Shown here in pieces: positions 26,500 to 34,728 of a stretch of DNA of 64,000 nucleotides. A program made the position numbers and the translations under genes. Origin of the DNA: Luteimonas yindakuii. GTDB lineage: Bacteria > Pseudomonadota > Gammaproteobacteria > Xanthomonadales > Xanthomonadaceae. Position 1 is the stretch's first letter. The number at the start of each line of letters is the position of its first letter. The notes under the pieces are model-generated. The model was not told the origin of the DNA and made no database searches. It saw nothing but the letters and a program-made list of their open reading frames with translations. The stretch is from the NCBI RefSeq assembly GCF_004803715.2, contig NZ_CP039383.2, positions 62,001 through 126,000 on the forward strand. Direction: 5' to 3'.

Positions 26500-27201
26500 A
26501 TGAAGTCAGAAAAAACTACCGAAACTCGCGAGGACCTGGCGAAACGCTGGTACCAGGACGCCTGCGGCACCGCGCTGGCGCTGGAATTCGTGGGCGAACG
26601 CTGGGCCCTGCTGGTGATCCGCGAGCTGATGCTGGGCCCGCGCCGGTTCTCCGACCTGCGTGCCGACCTCGCCGGGATCAGCGCCAATGTGCTGACCCAG
26701 CGCCTCGCCGGGCTGGAGCGCTCGGGAGTGGTGCGGCGGCGCAGGCTGCCACCCCCGGCCGCGGTGCAGGTGTACGAACTCACCGCCTGGGGCCGCGAGG
26801 CCGAGCCGATCTTCCAGGCGATGGGTCGCTGGGCACTGCGTTCGCCGCGCCACGACCCCACCCTGCCGCTGTCGCCGGTGTCGGCGATGCTGTCGCTGCG
26901 CACGATGATCCGCGCCGACCGCGAGCCGCTGACGATGACGCTGCAGTTCCGTTTTCCCGGATCGACGTTCACCGGCCGGCTCTCGCCCACGGACCTCGGG
27001 ATCGAACGTGGCGACGCTGCCGCGGCGGACGTCGTCTTCGAGACCGACCCCACCACCTTCGTCGGGCTGGTCTACGGCAAACGCCCGTTCGAACCGGCCG
27101 AGGCCGATGGCCGGCTGCGGCTGGAGGGCGATCGCACGCTGGCGCAGCGCTTCATCGACTGCTTCGCGCTGCCACCGAAGCTGCCGGCGACGGCCGACTG
27201 A
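26500..27201 (+). CDS. HxlR-type regulator fused to an SCP2-like domain
   Basis: A 233-residue protein. Residues 22-105 form a winged helix of the HxlR type (GERWALLVIRELMLGPRRFS, ANVLTQRLAGLERSGVVRRR). Residues 125-225 resemble an SCP2 sterol-carrier domain (LTMTLQFRFPG, ADVVFETDPTTFVGLVYGK, LRLEGDRTLAQRFIDCF), which may sense a hydrophobic ligand. It faces the GST-VOC-VOC operon across 117 bp that contain an AT-rich TTATAAAAAACA stretch just before its ATG, so autoregulation and control of the operon are plausible. Confidence 0.87.
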   Translation: MKSEKTTETREDLAKRWYQDACGTALALEFVGERWALLVIRELMLGPRRFSDLRADLAGISANVLTQRLAGLERSGVVRRRRLPPPAAVQVYELTAWGREAEPIFQAMGRWALRSPRHDPTLPLSPVSAMLSLRTMIRADREPLTMTLQFRFPGSTFTGRLSPTDLGIERGDAAAADVVFETDPTTFVGLVYGKRPFEPAEADGRLRLEGDRTLAQRFIDCFALPPKLPATAD

Positions 27202-27261
27202 CGCGCGTACACCGCGTCGCACCGCGCGCGCTGGTGCACTATCGGGGCTCAACCCGACCGG

Positions 27262-28938
27262 ATGAGCCCGATGCAGCGCGTACTGGGACCGATCCTGGCC
27301 AGCCTGGCACTGGCGGCGTGCGTGGCCACGCCTTCGACCGGGCGCGACGGCGCGCCTGCCGGTGCCATCAGCAGTGACAACCTCGCCGCGCATCTGCGCG
27401 TGCTCGCTTCGGACGAATTCGAAGGCCGCGCACCCGACACTCCGGGCGAGGAGAAGACCGTCGCCTGGATCAGCGAACGGTTCGCCGCCGCGGGGTTGCA
27501 GCCCGCCGGCGACGATGGCGGCTGGGCCCAGGCGGTGACGCTGGAACGCACCGCGATCGCCGGCCCGGTGCGGGCGGCGTTCGCGATCCGCGGCACCCGG
27601 CGCGGGCTTGCCAACGGCGACGACATCGCGCTGGAAACCCTGCATCCGGACGGCAACGTCGACCTGCGCGACGTGCCGCTGGTGTTCGCCGGCTACGGCA
27701 TCACCGCGCCCGAGCTCGACTGGGACGACTACGCCGGCCTCGACGTGCGCGGCAAGGTGGTGGTGGTGCTGATCAACGATCCGGACTTCGAAACCGCGCC
27801 GGGCCGCTTTGGCGGTCGCGCGATGACCTGGTACGGGCGCTGGGCCTACAAGTACCTCGAGGCGGCGAAGCGTGGCGCGGCCGGCGTGCTGATCGTGCAC
27901 GAGACCGCGCCCGCGGCGTATCCATGGGCGACGGTGCGCAACGGCCGTGCGGCGCCGCAGTTCGGCATCGTGCGCGCCGATGCCGCCAACCATCACCTGC
28001 CGGTGCGCGGCTGGATCCAGCGCGCCACCGCCGAGCGCCTGTTCGCCGATGCCGGGTTGTCGTTCGACGACGCGAAGCGCGCGGCGCAGCAGCATGGCTT
28101 CCGCGCCCACGCGCTAACCGATGCGACCTTCTCCACGGCCTTCGATGTGCAACGCAGCCGCATCACCAGCCGCAACGTGGCCGGCCTGCTGCCCGGATCC
28201 GGCCGCGCCGACGAGACGGTGATCGTCTCCGGGCACTGGGACAGCTTCGGTATCGGCGAACCCGATGCCAGCGGCGACGCGATCATCAACGGCGCGGTCG
28301 ACAACGCCACCGCGATCGCTTCGATGATCGAGATCGCGCGGGTCATGGCCGCGGGCCCGCCGCCGGCGCGCAGCGTGCTGTTCATCGCGCTGACGGCGGA
28401 GGAAAGCGGGCTGCTCGGCGCCACCCACTACGCAGCGAACCCGCTACGGCCGCTGGCGACCACCGCGGCGGCGATCAACATGGAGATGTGGAGCCCGGAC
28501 GGCCCCACCCGCGACATCTCCAGCTGGGGCGTGGGCCGGGTGTCGCTGGAGCGCGCGCTGCAGGATGCGGCCAAGGCCGAGGGCCGCACCTATTCCACCG
28601 ATCCCAACCTGGAAGCCGGATTCTTCTACCGCGCCGACCATTTCGCGTTCGCGCAGGCCGGCGTGCCGGCGATTACCGTGGGGCCGGGCATGGACCAGAT
28701 CGACGGCGGCGTGGCGGGCGGCATGGCCGCGCGCGCGGCGTACTTCGCCGAGCGCTACCACCAGCCCGGCGACGAGTTCAACGAGGATTGGGACATGCGC
28801 GGGCCGACCGCGGACACCACGGTGGTATTGCGGCTGGTGCGCGGGATCGCGGATTCGGCGCAGTGGCCGCAGTGGGATGCGGACAGCGAGTTCCGTGGGG
28901 TGCGCGAGGCCAGCGACAGCGAGCGCGTGCAGCGCTGA
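27262..28938 (+). CDS. M28 family metallopeptidase, lipoprotein
   Basis: A 558-residue aminopeptidase-like enzyme. A lipoprotein signal (LGPILASLALAACVA) gives envelope anchoring. It has a PA-domain-like insert (about 100-260) and an M28 core with VIVSGHWDSFGIG (His, Asp ligands), GAVDNATAIASMIEIAR (bridging Asp), LTAEESGLLGA (catalytic Glu pair) and a terminal His block (YHQPGDEFNEDW). It probably degrades peptides in the periplasm. The start may be 27262 or the ATG at 27271. A small gene-free gap with a REP-like hairpin follows. Confidence 0.92.
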   Translation: MSPMQRVLGPILASLALAACVATPSTGRDGAPAGAISSDNLAAHLRVLASDEFEGRAPDTPGEEKTVAWISERFAAAGLQPAGDDGGWAQAVTLERTAIAGPVRAAFAIRGTRRGLANGDDIALETLHPDGNVDLRDVPLVFAGYGITAPELDWDDYAGLDVRGKVVVVLINDPDFETAPGRFGGRAMTWYGRWAYKYLEAAKRGAAGVLIVHETAPAAYPWATVRNGRAAPQFGIVRADAANHHLPVRGWIQRATAERLFADAGLSFDDAKRAAQQHGFRAHALTDATFSTAFDVQRSRITSRNVAGLLPGSGRADETVIVSGHWDSFGIGEPDASGDAIINGAVDNATAIASMIEIARVMAAGPPPARSVLFIALTAEESGLLGATHYAANPLRPLATTAAAINMEMWSPDGPTRDISSWGVGRVSLERALQDAAKAEGRTYSTDPNLEAGFFYRADHFAFAQAGVPAITVGPGMDQIDGGVAGGMAARAAYFAERYHQPGDEFNEDWDMRGPTADTTVVLRLVRGIADSAQWPQWDADSEFRGVREASDSERVQR

Positions 28939-29019
28939 GCCGGCGGCGACGTGTCCGGGCCGCTACGTGAATTCACGCGTGCGGCGACTGGAAACCGGGC
29001 TTGCGCTGCGGCAGATGAA

Positions 29020-29043
29020 CCCCCTCCCGTGGCGGGAGAGGGG
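29020..29043. repeat. Partial REP-like hairpin
   Basis: CCCCTCCCG-TGG-CGGGAGAGGGG behind the M28 gene resembles the half-units at 24183-24340 and 44106-44167. Confidence 0.6.
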
Positions 29044-29085
29044 CAGAAGCGCTGGTCCGCCCGGGGGCGGAGCCAACTGCTGCGC

Positions 29086-29295
29086 TTATTCGCTCGAACG
29101 CAGGTGGACGCGCGGCGCCGCGGGTGCGTTGGTGGTGCTGTCGTCGGCAGGTTCGGGCGCTGCCGGCTGCGGTTCGGTCGCGGTCTGCGCGGCGGCCTCG
29201 CGGGCCTCACGCTTCTTCGCGTCCTTGGCGTCCTGCTTGCGCTTCTTTGCCAGCTCGCGCTGGCGCTTCTCGAAGTTGTAGTTGGGTTTTGCCAA
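29086..29295 (-). CDS. Small highly charged protein
   Basis: A 69-residue protein with a Lys/Arg/Glu-rich helical N-terminal half (NYNFEKRQRELAKKRKQD, then AKDAKKREAREAAA) and an Ala/Pro-rich tail. The first residues MAKPNYNFEKRQRELAKK look like a conserved family start, but I do not know a function. Possible roles include RNA binding. It is third in line after the YkgJ-type gene and an 81-residue gene, all on the minus strand. Confidence 0.72.
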   Translation of the reverse strand: MAKPNYNFEKRQRELAKKRKQDAKDAKKREAREAAAQTATEPQPAAPEPADDSTTNAPAAPRVHLRSSE

Positions 29296-29310
29296 TGTGC
29301 TCTCCGTATA

Positions 29311-29556
29311 TCAGCGGCGGGTGCGCGTGGCCGGCGTTGCCGCAGGCTTCGCGGGGGTGGTGTCGAGTGCGGGGTCGATGCGCTGCAGCGTCCGGGTGAC
29401 GCCCAGCACCTCGATGCGGCCTCCGGACTTGCGGAACGCGTCGAGGTCGGCGGCGATGCGCTCGTGGGTCATCGATGCGCCCTGGCCCTTGGCGGGCGAG
29501 GAGCGGGGGGCCTTGACGGCGGGGGTGGCGGAAGTGGCGCGGACGGGGCGGGACAT
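29311..29556 (-). CDS. Small protein of unknown function
   Basis: An 81-residue protein with a Pro/Ala/Ser-rich N-terminus, a short amphipathic core (MTHERIAADLDAFRKSGGRI then VLGVTRTLQRIDPAL) and a basic Ala/Thr tail. The internal ATG at about 29472 could be the true start. It lies 12 bp after the YkgJ-type gene and 15 bp before the charged small gene, so the three are likely cotranscribed. I do not recognise the family. Confidence 0.6.
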   Translation of the reverse strand: MSRPVRATSATPAVKAPRSSPAKGQGASMTHERIAADLDAFRKSGGRIEVLGVTRTLQRIDPALDTTPAKPAATPATRTRR

Positions 29557-29568
29557 GCGGGTCTCCGG

Positions 29569-29889
29569 TCAGTAAAGGCGCAGCGGAACGCGGCGGGCGG
29601 TGCGGTCGCTGTGGTCGGCACGCACGTCCTGGCAGTAGGGCCCGGACATGACGAACCGGCGGCAGACCTCGGGTCGGCTGTCGTAGATGGAGCAATGCAT
29701 ACGCGCGGCATCCACTGCCACGCACCAGCCTTCGTCATCGCGCGCCATCACTTCCAGGCCGGCATCGGTGAAGGTGGTGAGGTGCGCGGGCATGCGGTCT
29801 TCAGGCTGCACGACAACCGTCAGGCGGCAGCAGACCGCATCGCAGCGGGCGCACAGGGGGGTATCCGGGATGGCGCAGGTCGCGCTCAA
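29569..29889 (-). CDS. YkgJ family cysteine-cluster protein
   Basis: A 106-residue protein if translated from TTG 29889. The cysteine set PLCARCDAVCCRL, MHCSIYDSRPEVCRRF and GPYCQDV is the metal-binding cluster of YkgJ/Fliw-type (CxxCxxxCC) proteins, thought to hold Zn or Fe-S. No in-frame ATG is available. The codon before the upstream residues HDPPFPPDHAQ is CTA, so a lost start codon or a single-base change upstream is possible. The catalytic role is unknown. Confidence 0.66.
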   Translation of the reverse strand: MSATCAIPDTPLCARCDAVCCRLTVVVQPEDRMPAHLTTFTDAGLEVMARDDEGWCVAVDAARMHCSIYDSRPEVCRRFVMSGPYCQDVRADHSDRTARRVPLRLY

Positions 29890-30124
29890 CTGCGCGTGGT
29901 CCGGCGGGAAGGGCGGGTCATGTAGCCCGGCATGGGCGCTCCGGTGAAGGCGTGGTGCCGAGCAGCACGACGCGGAGTGGAAAGCGCAGCGAGCGACGAT
30001 GTTGGCGGTCGGACGGGACGCAAAAGATGAGCAAGACGCGGACCATCCTACGCCATTGGCGCCGGCGACGATGACCGCAGCGGGAACGTGCCTACAATTG
30101 CCCGCCCTGTGGACCGCACGGCCA

Positions 30125-30670
30125 ATGGCTCCCAACGCAACCATCTACAAGGCCGAGCTGCAGGTCAGCGACATGGACCGGCAGTACTACGCCGAGCACA
30201 ACCTGACCCTGGCGCAGCATCCGTCTGAGACCCCGCAGCGGCTGATGGCGCGGCTGATCGCGTTCGTGCTGTTCGCCGACGATCGGCTCGAGTTCGGCCG
30301 TGGGCTCAGCAACGAGGACGAGCCCGACCTCTGGCAGCGTGACTACACCGGCGACATCGAGCGCTGGATCGATCTCGGCCAGCCGACCGAGACGCGCATC
30401 CGCAAGGCCTGCGCCCGCGCGCGCCATGTCGGCGTGGTCAGCTACAGCGGTGGCAGCGCGGCGATCTGGTGGGGCAAGCAGGCCGGCGCGCTGTCGCGGC
30501 TGAAGAACCTGACCGTCATCGACCTCGACCCCGACGCGCTGGAGGCGGCGACCGCGCTGCTCGCGCGCGGCATGCGCCTGACCGCGCTGATCCAGGACGG
30601 CGAACTGCAACTGATGGGTGGCGAGGGCAGCGTCGCGCTGCTGCCACGGGTGCTGCAGAAGGCGGCCTGA
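30125..30670 (+). CDS. YaeQ family protein
   Basis: A 181-residue protein. ATIYKAELQVSDMDRQYYAE, then LTLAQHPSETPQRLMARLIAF, ALEFG-like (LEFGRGLSNEDEPDLW) and VVSYSGGSAAIWWGK are the family's conserved blocks. YaeQ adopts a PD-(D/E)XK nuclease-like fold of unknown activity. It converges on the DUF885 gene with 51 bp between stops, and that gap holds no clear terminator. Confidence 0.92.
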   Translation: MAPNATIYKAELQVSDMDRQYYAEHNLTLAQHPSETPQRLMARLIAFVLFADDRLEFGRGLSNEDEPDLWQRDYTGDIERWIDLGQPTETRIRKACARARHVGVVSYSGGSAAIWWGKQAGALSRLKNLTVIDLDPDALEAATALLARGMRLTALIQDGELQLMGGEGSVALLPRVLQKAA

Positions 30671-30721
30671 GCGTCGCCGCGGCCCCCGGCCCTGCCATGC
30701 GGCGGAGCCGGGTGATCGTGA

Positions 30722-32587
30722 TCAGCCCGCCTTGCGGCTGGCGATCCACGCATCCACGCGACGCTCCAGCAGGTCCAGCGGCATCGCGCCGCCGCCTAGC
30801 ACGGTGTCGTGGAAGCCGCGGATGTCGAAGGCCTCGCCGAGCTCGCCTTCCGCCTTCGCACGCAGCTGCTGGATCCTGATCATGCCGACCTTATAGGCGG
30901 TGGCCTGGCCCGGCATGATCAGGTAGCGACGCACTTCCGAGCGGATCGCCGCCTCCGGCACCGAGGCGTTCTGGCGGAAATAGTCGACCGCCTGCTCCTC
31001 GGTCCAGCCCTTGGCGTGCATGCCGGTGTCGACCACCAGGCGGATCGCGCGCCACATCTCCGACATCAGCCGGCCGTATTCGGAGTACGGGTCGGTGTAG
31101 GTGTCGGGCATCTCCTTGGCCAGCCACTCCGAATACAGGCCCCAGCCTTCCGAATACGCGGTGCTCGAGTACTGGGTGCGGAAGGTCGGCACGCCCTCGA
31201 GTTCCTGCGCGATCGAGATCTGCATGTGGTGGCCGGGCAGGCCCTCGTGGTAGGCGATCACCTCGAGCTCGGTCTTCGGCATCGCGCCCATGTCCGACAG
31301 GTGCGCGTAGTAGATGCCGGGGCGGGCGCCGTCCGGGGTGCCGGGGAAGTAGTGCTGCGCGGCGCCGTCCTGCTCGCGGAACGCTTCCACGCGTTTCACC
31401 ACCAGGTCGGCCTTCGGCAGCAGGCCGAAATAGGCCGGCAGGTGCTGCTTGATGTTGTCGATCGCCCTGGTGGCGTCGTCGATATAGGCCTGGCGGCCGG
31501 CGTCGGTATCCGGATAGCGGAACTGCGGGCTGGTGTTGATGTGCTGGAAGAACGCCTGCAGGTCGCCCTTGAAGCCGACCTGCGCCATCACCGCTTCCAT
31601 CTCGCCGCGCAGGCGCGCGACCTCGTCGAGGCCGAGCTGGTGGATCTCGTCGGCACTCATCGCGGTGGTGGTGTTCTCGTGCAGCTGGAACGCGTAGTAG
31701 TCGGCACCGTCGGGATGGGTGGTGCCCACGCCGGCCGGATTCTCCAGTGCCTGCGCGAGTTCGCCCTCGCTCCAGGCGATGACGCGCTCGTAGGCCGGCT
31801 TGACCTGCTCCAGCAGCGCGCTGCGCGCCTGCGCCTTGAGTGCGTCGGCACGCGCGGCGTCGATCACGCCGTTCCTGACCAGCGCATCGGCCTTGGCGAC
31901 CAGGTCCGCCCACAGCGCGCTGGGGTCGCCGTCGTCGAATGGCGCGCCGCCGATCACCTTGCGCGACTGCTCGATGACCCCCTCGTAGGCGAACTTCGGT
32001 GCGCGGATGCCCTTTGCCGCCGATGCCTGGCCCCGCGCGATCAGCTGGTCGAACAGCCGCGCGCTGGCGCCGAGGCGGCTGATATAGGCCTGGTAGTCCT
32101 GTTCGGTGTCGACCTTGTGGAAGTTGATCAGCAGCGTCGGCAGCATGCTGTGCATGCCGTTCATCTGGTCGAAGGCATAGCCGTGTTCGATGAACCGCTC
32201 GCCGTCGCGGGCGCTCTCGTAGCGGCGCTTCCACAGGTCCCAGGACAGCCGGGTCTCGGCGTCGAGCGCGTCGTAGTCGAACCGCGACTCCATGGTCTCC
32301 ACCGAGGTCCTCATCCACGCCAGCTGCCTGCGCTGCGCTTCCGGCGAGACATCGTCGAGCTGGTCGTAGAGCTCCTTGCGGCCGAGGAAGGTCATCCGCA
32401 GCGGGCTGAACTGCAGCGCCTGCTCGTACTGTTCGTCGAACCAGGCGTTGAGTTGCGCGGACTGGTCGCCGGCGCGCTGCTGCGCATCGGTGGTCACCGC
32501 ACCACTGGGGTGGGCGGCGGACGGCTGCGCGCAGGCGGCCAGGGCCAGTGCGACGGCAAGGGTGGTGCAGGCGAAGGCGGTGCGCAC
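30722..32587 (-). CDS. DUF885 family lipoprotein (probable metallopeptidase)
   Basis: A 621-residue protein. GTG 32587 is the start that gives a lipoprotein signal (TTLAVALALAACAQ) and has GGAGA upstream. The C-terminal half has AYHEGLPGHHMQ, an HExxxxH-like zinc motif characteristic of DUF885, and SEGWGLYSEWL with the further acidic ligand, then LRAKAEGELG and FHDTVLGGGAMPLDLLERRV. It probably cleaves peptides in the envelope. It stands alone and is divergent from the tandem-paralog pair. Confidence 0.9.
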   Translation of the reverse strand: MRTAFACTTLAVALALAACAQPSAAHPSGAVTTDAQQRAGDQSAQLNAWFDEQYEQALQFSPLRMTFLGRKELYDQLDDVSPEAQRRQLAWMRTSVETMESRFDYDALDAETRLSWDLWKRRYESARDGERFIEHGYAFDQMNGMHSMLPTLLINFHKVDTEQDYQAYISRLGASARLFDQLIARGQASAAKGIRAPKFAYEGVIEQSRKVIGGAPFDDGDPSALWADLVAKADALVRNGVIDAARADALKAQARSALLEQVKPAYERVIAWSEGELAQALENPAGVGTTHPDGADYYAFQLHENTTTAMSADEIHQLGLDEVARLRGEMEAVMAQVGFKGDLQAFFQHINTSPQFRYPDTDAGRQAYIDDATRAIDNIKQHLPAYFGLLPKADLVVKRVEAFREQDGAAQHYFPGTPDGARPGIYYAHLSDMGAMPKTELEVIAYHEGLPGHHMQISIAQELEGVPTFRTQYSSTAYSEGWGLYSEWLAKEMPDTYTDPYSEYGRLMSEMWRAIRLVVDTGMHAKGWTEEQAVDYFRQNASVPEAAIRSEVRRYLIMPGQATAYKVGMIRIQQLRAKAEGELGEAFDIRGFHDTVLGGGAMPLDLLERRVDAWIASRKAG

Positions 32588-32803
32588 GGCGTTCTCCAGT
32601 GGCGGAAGGGCATTCGGCGATTGGCCATTCTGCGACCGTCGCGGCGCGGCCGCCCCCTGCTGGATGTCATGGGCGCGCACGGTGGCCAGTGACGATCTGA
32701 ATGACAGGTATCGCGACGATACCGCTGCGCATGGATTTCACCGTCCGGCCACCGGGCGAACGCCTAAGGTCACCGCGTCCCCTCCGCATCGCCTCCCCTT
32801 TCC

Positions 32804-33172
32804 ATGCACAAGCGCCCGTTCCATTCCACTGCCGCCTCCGTCTCCAGCGGGGTGGCCGTGGCCGGACAGCCGCGCCCGGGCGAGTCGGAGTACGAGTACT
32901 ACCGGCGCATCTATCGCGACATGCCCTACTTCTCCAGCGGCCGCGCGTGGACCGATTACGCACCGGCCTATCGTTATGCGATGGAGCAGGTGGCAATGCT
33001 GGACATCGGCGGGGCCTCGTTCGAAGCGATCGAGGCCCGGCTGCAAGGCGGCTGGGACGACGCCCGCGACGGCTCGCGGTTGAGTTGGCCGGAGGCGCGG
33101 GGCGCGGTGCGCCATGTGTTCGAGGACGCGGACGCGCGGCGCCGCGCGCGCGCCCCGAGGAGGGAATCATGA
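32804..33172 (+). CDS. Conserved hypothetical protein, first of a paralog pair
   Basis: A 122-residue protein. Its central block, [38 protein letters not shown] and AVRHVF, is repeated in the next gene. The N-terminus is Ser/Val rich and the C-terminus Arg rich. No enzyme motif is visible. The block is a short motif (DYAPAY...RxGSRL...A..AV.HV) seen in several proteins of this clade, by my recollection. It overlaps the following gene by 4 bp (ATGA), indicating an operon. Confidence 0.74.
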   Translation: MHKRPFHSTAASVSSGVAVAGQPRPGESEYEYYRRIYRDMPYFSSGRAWTDYAPAYRYAMEQVAMLDIGGASFEAIEARLQGGWDDARDGSRLSWPEARGAVRHVFEDADARRRARAPRRES

Positions 33173-33645
33173 GTCGGCTGCAGAAGGTGCACGTCGCCGG
33201 GGCGGGCATCGGCGCGATCGCCGCCGGTTTCGTCATGGGCGGCATCGGCTACCTGCCGTTCGGCGTGCCCGGGCTGGTGGTGGGGGTGGTGATCGGCGCG
33301 GCGATCGGCGCCATCGTCGGCCACCGCAGCATCGAGGCGATCGATCCACGGGGCGATCTGGGCCACTTCCAGCAGGTCTACCGCACCACCGGCTACTACG
33401 CCGACGGCATGGCCTGGGACGACTATGCGCCGGCCTACCAGCTGGGACTGGACACCTTCGAGCGCCGCCAGCGCGATCCCGACCTCACTGGCGCCGAACT
33501 GGAAGCGCGCTGGCCGGCGGTGCGGGGCGGCTCGCGGCTGGAGTTCGCGCAGGCGTACCCGGCCGTCCAGCATGTCTGGAGGGAGCTGGGCCAGCGCGAA
33601 CGCGCGCTGCGCGACAGCGAAGCCGGCGCCCCGCGCGGCAGCTGA
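33169..33645 (+). CDS. Glycine-zipper membrane protein, second of a paralog pair
   Basis: A 158-residue protein. The N-terminus has a glycine-zipper hydrophobic segment (about 10-50: [18 protein letters not shown] and [17 protein letters not shown]), so membrane insertion is likely. The C-terminal block ([20 protein letters not shown], then [19 protein letters not shown]) repeats the core of the preceding gene. Glycine-zipper proteins often act in envelope stress, but no role can be assigned. The start is fixed by the ATGA overlap with the upstream stop. Confidence 0.76.
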   Translation: MSRLQKVHVAGAGIGAIAAGFVMGGIGYLPFGVPGLVVGVVIGAAIGAIVGHRSIEAIDPRGDLGHFQQVYRTTGYYADGMAWDDYAPAYQLGLDTFERRQRDPDLTGAELEARWPAVRGGSRLEFAQAYPAVQHVWRELGQRERALRDSEAGAPRGS

Positions 33646-33692
33646 CCCCGGGCGGCGCGGTACCATGGCGGGCCCCCGCCGCCGGAAGCGCC

Positions 33693-34298
33693 ATGGCCGA
33701 CCCCACCCCCCGCGATCCCGACGTCACCCGCGAACAGGCGGAGGACGCCGTACGCACGCTGTTGCGCTGGGCCGGTGACGACCCCCGGCGCGAGGGCCTG
33801 CTCGACACCCCGAAGCGCGTGGTCAAGGCCTACCGCGAATGGTTCAGCGGCTACGCGCTCGACGCCGATGAGTACCTCGCGCGTACCTTCGAGGAGGTCG
33901 AGGGCTACGACGAGATGATCGTGCTGCGCGACATCGACTACGAAAGCCACTGCGAACACCACATGGCGCCGATCATCGGCCGCGTGCACGTGGGTTACCT
34001 GCCGGCCGGCAAGGTGGTCGGCATCAGCAAGCTGGCGCGGGTGGTCGATGCCTACGCCAGGCGCTTCCAGGTGCAGGAGAAGATGACCGCGCAGATCGCC
34101 GGCTGCATCCAGCGCGCGCTCGCGCCGCTGGGCGTGGCGGTGGTGGTCGAGGGCGCGCACGAATGCATGACCACCCGCGGCGTGCACAAGCGCGGCGTGA
34201 GCATGGTGACGTCGACGATGCTCGGCAGCTTCCGCGAGGACGCGCGCACCCGCGCCGAATTCCTGCAGTTCATCGACGTCGCCAGCCCGCGGCGCTGA
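33693..34298 (+). CDS. folE: GTP cyclohydrolase I
   Basis: A 201-residue FolE that converts GTP to 7,8-dihydroneopterin triphosphate in the cytoplasm, the first step to folate. It has [20 protein letters not shown], the zinc site [41 protein letters not shown] and the second Cys site [16 protein letters not shown]. All catalytic His and Cys are present. The stop overlaps the start of the SEC-C gene (TGATG), so translation is coupled. A paralog elsewhere cannot be excluded. Confidence 0.96.
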   Translation: MADPTPRDPDVTREQAEDAVRTLLRWAGDDPRREGLLDTPKRVVKAYREWFSGYALDADEYLARTFEEVEGYDEMIVLRDIDYESHCEHHMAPIIGRVHVGYLPAGKVVGISKLARVVDAYARRFQVQEKMTAQIAGCIQRALAPLGVAVVVEGAHECMTTRGVHKRGVSMVTSTMLGSFREDARTRAEFLQFIDVASPRR

Positions 34299-34675
34299 TG
34301 GCCGACCTCTGCCCCTGCGGCAGCGGTCGCGGCTATGCGGCCTGCTGCGGTCCGGTGCATGCAGGCGCGCTCGCCGCCGATGCCGAAGCGCTGATGCGCT
34401 CGCGCTACAGCGCGTACGTGCGCGAGGACGCGGACTATCTGCTGCGCAGCTGGCATCCGTCGACGCGGCCGCCGGCGATCGCCTTCGACGACGGCGGCCG
34501 ACCGGCCTGGCTCGGTCTCACCGTGTCGCGCCACGAGGCCCGCGGCGACACCGCCGAGGTCGAGTTCGTCGCCCGTTACCGGATCGGCGGCGGCAGCGCG
34601 GTGCGCATGCGCGAACACAGCCGCTTCGTCCGCGAAGACGGGCAGTGGTACTACCTCGACGCGATCAGCAGCTGA
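34298..34675 (+). CDS. YchJ family SEC-C protein
   Basis: A 125-residue protein. The N-terminal SEC-C zinc motif [16 protein letters not shown] is complete and is followed by [27 protein letters not shown], then the NTF2-like core (FVARYRIGG ... [18 protein letters not shown]). It is a UPF0225-type YchJ protein of unknown biochemical role. The ATG overlaps the folE stop by one base, so it is likely cotranscribed with folE. Confidence 0.9.
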   Translation: MADLCPCGSGRGYAACCGPVHAGALAADAEALMRSRYSAYVREDADYLLRSWHPSTRPPAIAFDDGGRPAWLGLTVSRHEARGDTAEVEFVARYRIGGGSAVRMREHSRFVREDGQWYYLDAISS

Positions 34676-34728
34676 GGCGGGCATCGGCCATGACGCCGCC
34701 CTAATCCGCGCGCAATCAGACTTCGCGG

